Shown: piece by piece, positions 1 through 8,199 of the stretch
How positions within the stretch are numbered: the first letter of the stretch is position 1
How the letters are laid out: the number at the start of each line of letters is the position of its first letter
Assembly (NCBI GenBank): GCA_964630925.1
Contig: CAZVZK010000199.1
Location: 1 to 16,160, forward strand
Direction of reading: 5' to 3'
Origin: RGDT01 sp964630925
Lineage (GTDB): Bacteria > Planctomycetota > Planctomycetia > Gemmatales > Gemmataceae
Length of the DNA: 16,160 bases
Notes under the pieces: model-generated
What the model saw: only the letters and a program-made list of their open reading frames with translations
Told to the model about the DNA's origin: nothing
Databases searched by the model: none
Made by a program: the position numbers and the translations under genes

Positions 1-86
1 CCCGCCCCCCCCCCCCCCCCCCCGCCCCCCCCGCTACACCAACAACCCCCCCCCCCCGCCCCCCCCCACCCCCGGCCCCCCGGCCG
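1..86. repeat. Poly-C low-complexity tract
   Basis: Almost every base is C, broken by a few G and A bases and one short non-C stretch (gctacaccaacaa, about 33-45). It lies just downstream of the last gene of the minus-strand operon. No gene, hairpin or regular repeat unit is visible. It could be a genuine C-rich tract, but a homopolymer at the very start of the window also fits a contig-end artefact, such as poly-G read tails seen on the opposite strand. Confidence 0.8.
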
Positions 87-116
87 GAACTATTCCCTCC
101 CCGTCCGCCCCCTGGG

Positions 117-1451
117 TCAGCCCTTCACCGCCTCGATGATTGGCACGGCGCTCTTGTCCACCACCCGGATCGGCCGGCCGTTGCTCGCCATGTTCTCCGC
201 CTCCGGGTTAATCCCCAGAGCCAGGCACGCCGTCGCCAGGAGGTCCGGCACCTTCGTCGGGCGCTCCTTGACCTCCATGCCGTCCTCCGAGGTCGCCCCG
301 ACCGCCTGCCCGCCCTTGACCCCGCCGCCCGCCAGCACCGCGCTCCAGGCGTTCGGCCAGTGGTCGCGCCCCCGGCCGCCGTTGATGCGCGGCGTGCGCC
401 CGAACTCGCCCATCCAGATGATCAGCGTGCTGTCCAGCAGGCCGCGGTCCTTCAGGTCGGCCATCAGCGTCGCCCACGCCGGGTCCAGCATCTCGCACAG
501 GGTCTTCACCGCCGGGAAGTTGTCCCCGTGCGTGTCCCACGGGAAGCCGACGTTGTTCGTGAGCGCCACCTCGACGAAGCCCACGCCACGCTCGATGAGC
601 CGCCGCGCCAGCAGGCAGCCCTGGCCGAACAGGTTGCGGCCGTAGGCGTCACGCAGGCTGGCCTTCTCCTCGCCCAGCTCGAACGCCTTGCGGGCGCCCG
701 TGGCCATCAGCCGCGCGGCCCGGTCATACGCCGCCAGGTAGCTCGCGCCCACGCGGCCGGGGTGCCGCTTCACGAACCCGGCATCGAGGTCCTTCAGGAT
801 CGACACCCGCGCCTCCGACTCCTTCGCGCTCACGTGCGCCGGCGGCGTCAGGTGCTCCACCTTGAGCGCCCGCTCCACCTCCGCCGCCGACAGCCGGGTG
901 AAACGCCCGTCGTTGTCGCCGACCAGGAGCGGCGTGTACGCCGGCCCCAGGAAGCCGGGGTTGTTCATGCCGAAGAAGCCGCGCTGCGAGGAGATGCTGA
1001 CGCACGGCGGCAGGTCGCTGTCGTCCGAGAGCTGCCTGGACAGCAGCGGTCCCATCGTCGGGTAATCGACCGGCCCCTGCTGCGCGTAGCCGGTCCGCGC
1101 CTCGAAGGACGCCCGCCCGTGGTCGCCCTCCTTCGTCGTCATCGACCGCACGACGGCCAGGTGGTCCGACATCGCCGCCACCTTCGGCAGATGCTCCGCG
1201 AACATCATGCCGGGCGTCCGCGTCTTGATGGCCTTGAACGGCCCGCCGTTCTTGTGGCCGGGCTTGGGGTCGAACGTGTCGATCTGGCTGGGGCCGCCCG
1301 GCATCCACAGCAGGATGCAGTGCCTCTTCGCCTTGCCGCGTGGCGGCGCGGCGGCGCGGGCCAGCGGCCCGAACCAGCTCGACATCGGGGCGGCGGCCAC
1401 CCCGGCGGCGGCCAGGGATAGCATGTCACGCCGTGACAAACGGGGGGTCAT
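117..1451 (-). CDS. DUF1501 domain protein, Tat-exported
   Basis: A 444-residue protein of the DUF1501 family, a planctomycete-rich group related to the sulfatase/alkaline-phosphatase fold. The substrate is unknown. The leader carries a twin-arginine signal (SRRDMLSLAAAGVAAA, residues 6-21) with likely cleavage near LARAAA, so the folded protein is probably exported by Tat. Family landmarks in order are CILLWMPGGPSQIDTFDP (about 45-62), VSISSQRGFFGMNNPGFLGP, WDTHGDNF, WMGEFGRTP and GRDHWPNAWS, the last two near the C-terminus and rich in possible metal or active-site residues. Length is normal and both ends look complete. The start is fixed by a strong Shine-Dalgarno (GAGGAGGAG) just upstream of the ATG. 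It lies 27 nt after the DUF1549/DUF1553 gene, its usual partner in planctomycetes, and is the last gene of the operon. Confidence 0.93.
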   Translation of the reverse strand: MTPRLSRRDMLSLAAAGVAAAPMSSWFGPLARAAAPPRGKAKRHCILLWMPGGPSQIDTFDPKPGHKNGGPFKAIKTRTPGMMFAEHLPKVAAMSDHLAVVRSMTTKEGDHGRASFEARTGYAQQGPVDYPTMGPLLSRQLSDDSDLPPCVSISSQRGFFGMNNPGFLGPAYTPLLVGDNDGRFTRLSAAEVERALKVEHLTPPAHVSAKESEARVSILKDLDAGFVKRHPGRVGASYLAAYDRAARLMATGARKAFELGEEKASLRDAYGRNLFGQGCLLARRLIERGVGFVEVALTNNVGFPWDTHGDNFPAVKTLCEMLDPAWATLMADLKDRGLLDSTLIIWMGEFGRTPRINGGRGRDHWPNAWSAVLAGGGVKGGQAVGATSEDGMEVKERPTKVPDLLATACLALGINPEAENMASNGRPIRVVDKSAVPIIEAVKG

Positions 1452-1478
1452 CTTATCTCCTCCTCGGCGGGTGTTCGT

Positions 1479-3023
1479 TCAGTGGTTCGTCAGGGCCTCG
1501 ACGCTGTTGAGCAGCGCCCAGTACACGTCGGCCAGGGCTTTCCTCGGGTCCTTCTTCTCGCCGCCCTCGCGCACGTACTTCACGAGCTTCGCCCGCTCGT
1601 CGGCACGCGGCTTGCGCGTCAGCACCGTCATGAACAGCTCGTCCACGCACCGTGCCGGGTCGTCCTTCGCCCGCTCGGCCAGCACCGCCAGCACGGGGTT
1701 GGTCTTCTCGCGCGTCGCCTCGGCCGACGGCGGGCCGTTCATCAGGTACAGCGCCTGGATCACCGTCAACGCGCTGTCCGCCGGGCGGTCCTGCGACGGG
1801 AACCGCTCCAGGAAGGTCCGCCGCGCCTGGGCCTCGGCGAAGCGCCGTGCCTTCGCCTCGAAGCCCAGCGCCACGCGGTAGCTGTCGTAGAGCTGTTCCG
1901 GCGTCAGGCCGCGGACGACGGCGCGGGCGAAGGCCCGCGGGTCATCCTCGCCGGACTCGATCTCCGTCGAGGCCAGCCCGTAGGCGCGGGTGCGCAGGAT
2001 CGCCTCGGTGATGAGCCGCTCGTCGAAGCCGTTCCTCGCGAACGCCGACGCCAGCTCGTCGAGCAGCTCGGGGTGGCTGGGAGGGTTGTCCTTCCCGAAG
2101 CCGTCCACCGGGTCCACCAGCCCGATGCCGAACGTCCGCGCCCACAGCTTGTTCACCCCGGCGCGGGCGAAGTCCATGTTGGCCGCGCTGCCGACCCACG
2201 CCCCCAGGACGACACGCGGGTCGTCGCCGTCATCCGCCCAGCGCGGCTCCGTGCCGTCGGTGAACCGTGCCGACGCCTTCTTCTCGCTGTTGGGGATGGC
2301 GATCTCGCGGACGAAGCCGCCACCCGGCCTCGTCCGCATGCCCCGCCCGCCGTCGAGCGGCGAGCGGACGTTGGCGAAGAACGCCGCCAGCTCCCAGAAC
2401 TGCCGCTTCTTCCAGTGGGCGAACGGGTGGTCGTGGCACTGGGCGCACTCCAGCTTCACCCCCAGGAAGACGCGCGTCACCGCCGCCGCCAGGTTCTCCG
2501 GGCGCGACTCCGCCGCCTGCTCGAACGTCTGCGACCCGGCCCCACGCGCCGCGATCAGGTCGCGGGCGATCTCGTCGTAGCCGGCGCCCTTCTTCAGCCG
2601 GCCCTCCAGCCACGTCCGCAGTTGGCTGTCGCCGTCGCGGCCCATGCGGCCCTGCGGGATCATCTCCAGCGCGTGCAGCGCCGCCGAGTGCCGGGCGTAG
2701 GCGTCGCCACGCACGAGCTTCGCCACCAGCTTGCCGCGCTTGTCGGGGTCGGGGTCGTCGAGGAAGTCGCGCACCTGGGTCAGGCTCGGGATCACGCCCG
2801 CGAGGTCGAGCGACGCCCGGCGCAGGAACGCGCCGTCGTCTGCCTTCGCCGCCGGGCGGATGCGGTTCTTCGCCCACGCCTCTTCGAGGTGGCTGTCGAT
2901 CCGCGCCGCCAGCGCCTTCGCCGCCCTGGTGCGGGCGTCCTCCTCGGCGGGGCGCGCCGGGGCCGGCATCAGACACAGGGCCAGTATCACCCCGGCCGTC
3001 CGGGGCGTCCACAGTGATCGCAT
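1479..3023 (-). CDS. DUF1549/DUF1553 domain protein, secreted
   Basis: A 514-residue exported protein with DUF1549 in the N-terminal half (IDSHLEEAWAKNRIRP; FLRRASLDLAGVIPS) and DUF1553 in the C-terminal half (GVNKLWARTFGIGLVDPVDG; PSHPELLDELASAF; end ALLNSVEALTNH). Between them is the hallmark ECAQCHDHPFAHW, whose CxxCH could bind c-type heme or metal. The N-terminal cytochrome domain (PSCyt1) found in longer relatives is absent. The exact role is unknown; the family is usually paired with DUF1501 proteins, as here. A Sec-type signal peptide follows the start (AGVILALCLMPAPARPA). I chose ATG at 3023, not the GTG three codons upstream at 3032, because GGAGG sits 8 nt before the ATG, and the upstream GTG is formed within that same GGAGGTG element. 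It lies 21 nt after the sigma-WD40 gene. Confidence 0.93.
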   Translation of the reverse strand: MRSLWTPRTAGVILALCLMPAPARPAEEDARTRAAKALAARIDSHLEEAWAKNRIRPAAKADDGAFLRRASLDLAGVIPSLTQVRDFLDDPDPDKRGKLVAKLVRGDAYARHSAALHALEMIPQGRMGRDGDSQLRTWLEGRLKKGAGYDEIARDLIAARGAGSQTFEQAAESRPENLAAAVTRVFLGVKLECAQCHDHPFAHWKKRQFWELAAFFANVRSPLDGGRGMRTRPGGGFVREIAIPNSEKKASARFTDGTEPRWADDGDDPRVVLGAWVGSAANMDFARAGVNKLWARTFGIGLVDPVDGFGKDNPPSHPELLDELASAFARNGFDERLITEAILRTRAYGLASTEIESGEDDPRAFARAVVRGLTPEQLYDSYRVALGFEAKARRFAEAQARRTFLERFPSQDRPADSALTVIQALYLMNGPPSAEATREKTNPVLAVLAERAKDDPARCVDELFMTVLTRKPRADERAKLVKYVREGGEKKDPRKALADVYWALLNSVEALTNH

Positions 3024-3044
3024 CGGTGTCACCTCCGGGAGGGG

Positions 3045-6000
3045 TCAGCGCTTCATCCGGGCCAGGGCGGCGGCGGCCTCGGCGGCCAGCAGCCCCTCCT
3101 TGTCGCCATCGGCCAGCTTCTTCAGCAGATTCCGGGCCTCCGCGGTGCCGGCGGCCTCCAGGGCCTCGACGCCGCGGATCCGTGCCAGGGCCGCCGGCGG
3201 CGCCGACTCGCCGCCCAGCTTGGCGAGGAGAGCCTTGATACGCTTGCTCGTGTCGAGCGACGGCTTCTTCTTCAAAGCCGCCTCCAGCGCCGCGCGGGCG
3301 TTCTCGCCGGCCTTCTCCAGCTCGGCCTCGGCCTTCTTGCGCGTCTCGAAGTCGTCGCTGTCGAGCTGCCCGATCAGGTCGCCCATCTTCGTCCTGTCCG
3401 CCGGCTTTTCCTCCGTCAGCTTCTTCGCCAGGTACGGCACCGCCTCCTTGGCCGACAGCGCCAGCACCCGCACCGCCCGCCCCGCCTTGGCCGCGTCGCC
3501 GCCCGACAGGTCGGCCCAGGCCGCATCCAGCTCCTTGTCCGTCAGCGCCTCCTTCGGGGCGGACACGGCGGGCAAGGCCCACAGGTCCCACACCAGGGCC
3601 GTGCCGTCGTTGCCGCCGGTCAGCATCGAGCGTCCGTCGGGCGAGAGGGCCAGGGTCATGACGCCGCCGTGCGTGCTGTCGAACGAGATCCGCTCGGCGC
3701 CGGACGCCATCTCGTAGACGCGGACGCGGGCGTTGCCGTCGATGTGGACCACCACGCGGCCGTCGCCGCGCACCGCCGGCCCCTTCGGCTGGGTGCGGCC
3801 GGTCAGGGGGGCCTCGCCCTCGGCGGTCTTGCGGACGCGGGTGCCCCGCTCCACGTCATAGACGGTCAGCCGCCCGTTGCTCGTGCTGAAGACGACCCGC
3901 TTGCTATCCGGCGTGAAGGCGATGCCGTTGAAGAACGCCATCTCGTCGATGTCGCCGGAGATGTCGATGTCCTTGACCTTCTCGCCCTTGCGGTCGAGGA
4001 TCTCGAGCTTCGTCGGCGGGAAGCCGCCGCCGGGCCGGGCGATCAGCTTGCCGTCGGGCGAGGCGGCGGTGGCCTGCCCGCCCTGCCCCTTGATCTCGCG
4101 GAGGACCCTGGCGTCGGTGCCGTCGCGGATCTGGGCGTTGCCGAAGCCCGATAGGGCCAGCATCTCCTTGCCGTCGGGCGAGAACGACAGTGAGGACGCC
4201 CCGACGCGGGTGCCGCGGACGTAGCGGATCTGCTTGCCCGTCGCCACGTCCCACAGGGTGACGCCCTGGTCGTTGAACTGCTGCCCCGCCGACGCGAGGA
4301 CCTTGCCGTCCGGCGAGAAGGCCAGCGCGGAGACCGCGCCCAGGTGGCCCTTGATGATGCGGATCTGCTTGCCGTCGCGGGCGTCCCACAGCCGGATGAG
4401 CTTGTCGTTGCCGCCGGTGGCGATGACGCCCTTGCTCGACCAGGCGGCGGCGGTCACCTGCCCGGCGTGGCTGGTGAAGTCGTGCAGCGCCTTGCCGCTC
4501 TCGACCTCGTGGACCTCCAGGCGGCTCTGGTTGTGCGCCGTGGCGATCAGCCTGCCGTCCGGCGAGACCGCCTGCCGCGAGAAGTCGCCCGCCGCCGGCC
4601 ACGGGGCGGCCACGAGCTTCTCGGCGGCGATGTCCCAGATCTGCCCCGACCCGGAGCCGGTGACGATGATCTTCTTGCCGTCGGCGGTGAAGGCCAGCTC
4701 GACGCGGTTGAAGCGTCCGCCGCGGCCCGGCGGGCAGGGGCCGCTCGCCTTCTCCTTGCCCGAGGCCACGTCGTAGACACGCAGCATGTCGTCGGTGCCC
4801 AGGCAGGCCAGGGCCTTGTCGTCGGCGGAGAAGGCGAGGCCGACCACGTCGCCACGGTTCTCGGGGAGCTGCTTCGTCTCCTTGCCGCTCTCCGGATCCC
4901 ACAGGCGGGTGGTGCCGTCGGCCCCGCCGGTGGCGAGGGTCTTGCCGTCACGCGACCAGGCGACGGATTTCACCGCCTCCTTGTGCCCGGAGAAGCCCTT
5001 GATCCGCTTGCCCTCGGTGTCCCACACCGCCACCAGCCCGTCGGCGCCGGCGGCGGCGAGACGCTTGCCGTCGCGGGAGAGGGCGAAGGCGTTGAACGGG
5101 CTGCCGCCGCCCTCGCCGAAGGTCTTCGCCGCCTTGCCGGTGGCCAGCTCGCGGGCGATGATCTGCGCCCCGCCCTGACCCACGTAGAGGAGTTTGGCGT
5201 CGGTGGAGAAGGCCACACCGGCGTTGACCCCGGCGGTGCCGGCCTCGTCGGACTTGGGGAGATGGTGGATGCGCTTGCCGTCCTTGACGGACCAGACGTA
5301 GGCCTCGCCGCCGAACAGGGCGAAGGCGAGGAGCTTCCCGTCGGGGGAGAAGGCCGGCGCGACCTGCCCGCCGGAACCGGGGTTGAGCCGGGCCGTGCCC
5401 AGCCGCAGGCGGGCGCCCGGAGGCAGCTCGTCGCCCAGGGCGTCCTTCGTCCCGACGGCGGCGTCTTCCTTCGGCGGCTTCGCGCCGCCCTTATCCGCCT
5501 CGCCCGACGAGGCGGCGGCCAGGGCCACGATGCCCACGCTCAGCAAGGCGGCGGCCGCCAGGGACAGTTTCCACTTCAACATGCCGATGGCTCCTTCGAC
5601 CAGTGCGGCGGCGCGGGCCGAGACCACGGCCGCCGCCGTGGCGCCCGCCGCGAAACGCAGCGCGGCGCCGAGTGTGCCGGCCAGCAGGCCGGGCGGGAGT
5701 GTCAGGGGGACGGTGCGGACGGCGAGGGAGACGCCGAGGGCCAGGAACGAGCAGCCCATGCCGCGGCGGGCGAGGCGTTCGCGCAGGGCGTCCCGCCCGC
5801 GGGCGACGTTGCCCCGGACGGTGCCCAGCGGCCAGCCGAGCTGGGCCGCCGCCTCCTCGTGGGTCTTGCCTTCGAGGTAGCACAGGATGATGGGGGCGCG
5901 GTACTTGTCCGGCAGCCCCGCCAGCTCTTCGTCGAGCACCTCCTGCAGCTCGCGCCAGGCGGCGTCGGCCACGGGGCCGGCGGGCTCGCCGGGCGGGGCG

Positions 6001-6350
6001 GCCGACTGCTCGCGGTCCTTGCGACGGGCGTCCTGCTTGCGCATCTGCACGGAGAGGCGGTAGGCGGTGCCGTGCAGCCAGCTCGCCAGGGAGGAGCGGT
6101 TGCGGATGTCGCCGGCCTTCCGTGCCAGCAGGAGGAACGTGGCCTGGAAGGCGTCCTCGGCGTCGTGCCGGGCCGTCAGCACACGCCCGCAGACCTGGAG
6201 GACCATCGGCCCGTGCCGGCGGAGCAGCGCCGAGAAAGCGCCCTCGTCGTGCCCTTGCAGGAACCGCTCCAGCAGTTGTTCGTCGGCCGCGTCGCTGTCG
6301 AACAGCCGATGGATCTGCCGCAGGGCGGCCTCGAGATGTGCCCCGGCCAT
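3045..6350 (-). CDS. ECF sigma factor fused via a membrane segment to WD40 repeats
   Basis: A 1,101-residue fusion. Residues about 25-105 are sigma region 2 (DAEDAFQATFLLLARKAG; SLASWLHGTAYRLSVQMRK). Residues 135-195 are region 4 (LPDKYRAPIILCYLEGKTHE; GWPLGTVRGNVARGRDALRE). A hydrophobic stretch (about 263-281, KLSLAAAALLSVGIVALAAA) should span the membrane. About 305-900 is a WD40 propeller with repeats such as SVAWSRDGKTLATGGADG and LALSPDGRSMLTGGNDGTAL. The last 180 residues are a charged helical domain (LDSDDFETRKKAEAELEKAG; ARIRGVEALEAAGTAEARN). Known for the family: planctomycetes carry many such sensor-sigma fusions. Inferred: the propeller senses something outside the cytoplasm and the sigma domain acts inside. 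Translation could begin at a TTG (6386), but the ATG at 6350 matches where the conserved sequence begins; the Shine-Dalgarno is weak. First gene of the three-gene operon. Confidence 0.9.
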   Translation of the reverse strand: MAGAHLEAALRQIHRLFDSDAADEQLLERFLQGHDEGAFSALLRRHGPMVLQVCGRVLTARHDAEDAFQATFLLLARKAGDIRNRSSLASWLHGTAYRLSVQMRKQDARRKDREQSAAPPGEPAGPVADAAWRELQEVLDEELAGLPDKYRAPIILCYLEGKTHEEAAAQLGWPLGTVRGNVARGRDALRERLARRGMGCSFLALGVSLAVRTVPLTLPPGLLAGTLGAALRFAAGATAAAVVSARAAALVEGAIGMLKWKLSLAAAALLSVGIVALAAASSGEADKGGAKPPKEDAAVGTKDALGDELPPGARLRLGTARLNPGSGGQVAPAFSPDGKLLAFALFGGEAYVWSVKDGKRIHHLPKSDEAGTAGVNAGVAFSTDAKLLYVGQGGAQIIARELATGKAAKTFGEGGGSPFNAFALSRDGKRLAAAGADGLVAVWDTEGKRIKGFSGHKEAVKSVAWSRDGKTLATGGADGTTRLWDPESGKETKQLPENRGDVVGLAFSADDKALACLGTDDMLRVYDVASGKEKASGPCPPGRGGRFNRVELAFTADGKKIIVTGSGSGQIWDIAAEKLVAAPWPAAGDFSRQAVSPDGRLIATAHNQSRLEVHEVESGKALHDFTSHAGQVTAAAWSSKGVIATGGNDKLIRLWDARDGKQIRIIKGHLGAVSALAFSPDGKVLASAGQQFNDQGVTLWDVATGKQIRYVRGTRVGASSLSFSPDGKEMLALSGFGNAQIRDGTDARVLREIKGQGGQATAASPDGKLIARPGGGFPPTKLEILDRKGEKVKDIDISGDIDEMAFFNGIAFTPDSKRVVFSTSNGRLTVYDVERGTRVRKTAEGEAPLTGRTQPKGPAVRGDGRVVVHIDGNARVRVYEMASGAERISFDSTHGGVMTLALSPDGRSMLTGGNDGTALVWDLWALPAVSAPKEALTDKELDAAWADLSGGDAAKAGRAVRVLALSAKEAVPYLAKKLTEEKPADRTKMGDLIGQLDSDDFETRKKAEAELEKAGENARAALEAALKKKPSLDTSKRIKALLAKLGGESAPPAALARIRGVEALEAAGTAEARNLLKKLADGDKEGLLAAEAAAALARMKR

Positions 6351-6406
6351 GAGTCGCTCTCTGGATGGAGTCGCCGTCACCCTCAATAGTGACGCCCGAG
6401 GCAGGA

Positions 6407-6435
6407 GCTATACAACTTTTTCGCGCGGGGGTGAA
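6407..6435 (-). promoter_or_regulatory. Candidate promoter of the sigma-WD40 operon
   Basis: On the minus strand, TTCACC (6430-6435) and TATAGC (6407-6412) are separated by exactly 17 nt, each matching 4 of 6 bases of the sigma-70 consensus. This is an AT-rich patch in otherwise very GC-rich DNA, about 55 nt upstream of the ATG at 6350. The assignment is by pattern only. Confidence 0.4.
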
Positions 6436-6447
6436 CGGCGCAACGTC

Positions 6448-6479
6448 AGCCCGCCGTGTCTTCATAGACACGGCGGGCT
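6448..6479 (-). terminator. Perfect 14-bp hairpin after the Tat-exported protein gene
   Basis: The arms 6448-6461 and 6466-6479 are perfect inverted copies (AGCCCGCCGTGTCT and its complement) with a TCAT loop. It sits 30 nt past the stop of the minus-strand gene ending at 6510 and before the promoter region of the next operon. It lacks an immediate U-tract; an AT-rich run appears only about 25 nt further on. A transcription-stopping or RNA-protecting hairpin is the simplest reading. Confidence 0.6.
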
Positions 6480-6509
6480 CGTAGGGGGCCCAGGGGCGTC
6501 TCGCCGGCG

Positions 6510-8051
6510 TCACGCATCCAGCTTCAGCAGCTCACGCGCCTGCTTGTAGCCCGGCGCCGTGCGGCCGTACTCGCTGGCCGTCACGCGCGCCAGCGCCACG
6601 AGCTGCCGCCACCGGAACGCCGCCCGCGTCGCCTTGAACTCCTCCCGCACCGTCTTGTAGTACTTCTCGGCGTGCAGCGAGCCGTCCTCGCTCGTCCCGT
6701 ACCGCACCAGCAGCGCGAACACCGCCTCGGGGTCGTGCTTCAGCGCGCCGTAGCGGGCGACAGCCGCGCTCGCCGCCGCCTGGTCCTTGCCCTTGATCGC
6801 CTCGTCGGCCAGCTTCAACAGCCCCTTGGCGTCCTTGGCCGTCACTTTCTCCAGGTGGGCCGCCGTCGGGTACGGCTCGCGCATCAGGCCGCCGCTCTGC
6901 CCGGCGGTGTGGTACGCGCCGACGATCAGGCTGGCGATGCGGTTGCGCGTGTCGCTCACCCGCGCGATGTTCCGCCACGCGCTGGCCGCGTCGCTGGCGT
7001 GCACGCCCACCGAGTCCCCGTGGACGCTTCCGGCCGGCTTGCCGACGCCGTCATCCCCCGAGCGGCCCGGGTCGTGCAGCACCAGCCCGCACGCCGCCAG
7101 CGTGATCGCCTCGCCCAGCACGTCCGGGTCGATCCCCTCCGCCAGCGCCGCCGCCGCCAGGTCCGCCGCCGCCTCCGGCGTCGCCGCGTAGATCTGCCGG
7201 CTCATGCGGTCCACCCAGGCGTCGTCCGCCTTCTTCGACCCCGTCCCCTTGCTCAGCAGCTTGTACCCGTCCATCATCTTCGGCAGCACGCGGCGGATGG
7301 CCGGCTCGCGCTTCGCCTTCTTGTAGTGCCGCTCCTCGTTGACGCAGAAGCGCACGGACTGGCGCAGCAGCGTGGTGGCGTGCTCCTTGCCGACGAGGTC
7401 GAGCGACTCCCACGCCCGCCAGGCGAGGACGACGCGGTGGACGTTCAGGGAGTCCTGCACCGCGTACTGCAGGTGGTTGTACACCTCGCCCGGCGCGTCC
7501 AGCGCCTGCTTCGCCAGCACCCTCTCGGCCCTGTCCACGTCCGCGTCGCGCGTCGCCGCCCGGATGGCCTCCCTGTCCCCGGCCTTCTCCGCCGGCTTGA
7601 CGGCACGCAGCACCTCGGCCTTGCGCCCGCCCCGCTCCTGGATGCGGTTGGTGTTGCGGTGGATGACCTTCAGCACCGGCAGGGCGGCCTGGTCCCTGGG
7701 CAGCTCCTGCCCCATCTCGTAGGCCGGCGCCAGGGCCATGAACGTGTGGAAGCCGACGTAGTCCTGCCCGCCGAACGTCCGCGCGTTGGCCAGCGCCGCC
7801 GCCGCCGTCAGCGTCTTGAGGTCCGCCCCGTCCTTCAGCCGGGCGATCATCGCCGGTACGATCCTGTCCGCCGGCGTCTGCTGCATCTCGGCCACCAGCG
7901 GCTCGAGCTTGCCGAAGGAGAGGGCGGGGGTGTCCTCGGCGGCCCGCGCGTCGCCCAGGCCCATGTCGGCGGCCAGGGCGGCCCCGACGCTGCCGATCAA
8001 CATGCCGCGGCCGACGTCGGCCAGGAACTCTCGGCGTCCGTGTGAATGCAT
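6510..8051 (-). CDS. Tat-exported protein of unknown function
   Basis: A 513-residue protein whose leader carries a clear twin-arginine motif (RREFLADVGRGMLIGS, from residue 5) and probable cleavage after DARAA, so it is likely exported folded, perhaps with a bound cofactor. I do not recognise an enzyme family. It is mostly helical, with conspicuous His-bearing stretches: GGQDYVGFHTFMALAPAYEM, NHLQYAVQDSLNVHRVVLAW, CGLVLHDPG, HGDSVGVHASDAASAWRNIA and VGAYHTAG. Several His residues spread through a helical exported protein are compatible with metal or heme binding, but this is inference. Start chosen at 8051 because AGGAG lies 8-9 nt upstream; an in-frame GTG at 8087 has no such support. It is divergent from the sigma-factor gene at 8200, and a hairpin follows its stop. 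Confidence 0.85.
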   Translation of the reverse strand: MHSHGRREFLADVGRGMLIGSVGAALAADMGLGDARAAEDTPALSFGKLEPLVAEMQQTPADRIVPAMIARLKDGADLKTLTAAAALANARTFGGQDYVGFHTFMALAPAYEMGQELPRDQAALPVLKVIHRNTNRIQERGGRKAEVLRAVKPAEKAGDREAIRAATRDADVDRAERVLAKQALDAPGEVYNHLQYAVQDSLNVHRVVLAWRAWESLDLVGKEHATTLLRQSVRFCVNEERHYKKAKREPAIRRVLPKMMDGYKLLSKGTGSKKADDAWVDRMSRQIYAATPEAAADLAAAALAEGIDPDVLGEAITLAACGLVLHDPGRSGDDGVGKPAGSVHGDSVGVHASDAASAWRNIARVSDTRNRIASLIVGAYHTAGQSGGLMREPYPTAAHLEKVTAKDAKGLLKLADEAIKGKDQAAASAAVARYGALKHDPEAVFALLVRYGTSEDGSLHAEKYYKTVREEFKATRAAFRWRQLVALARVTASEYGRTAPGYKQARELLKLDA

Positions 8052-8114
8052 GCCAGCGACTCCTGTGTGTGGGAGAGGTTCGACCACAATTCGCCATGCC
8101 GGATAACAACGCGG

Positions 8115-8127
8115 GCGCGTTACACGC
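8115..8127. promoter_or_regulatory. Imperfect palindrome GCGCGTTACACGC in the divergent intergenic region
   Basis: This 13-nt element lies in the 148-nt gap between the divergent Tat-protein and sigma-factor genes. It differs by one base from the perfect odd palindrome at 13510-13522. The position suits an operator, but two copies in 16 kb of GC-rich DNA could be chance. Confidence 0.25.
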
Positions 8128-8199
8128 TACTGCCCTTCCTCGGCGGCCGGCCTGATGTTACCCTTCCTGCTTCACCGAAGAACGAGCCAGGAGGGGCAC

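Noticed and set aside
1482..3017. 511-codon open frame opposite the DUF1549/DUF1553 gene
   Set aside because: Arg/Val/Leu-rich shadow translation; the minus strand carries the hallmark CxxCH and family motifs.
4344..6389. 681-codon open frame on the plus strand, opposite the sigma-WD40 gene
   Set aside because: Low-complexity Arg/Gly/Ala/Val-rich translation with no motifs, as expected opposite a GC-rich gene; the minus-strand frame has clear sigma and WD40 domains.
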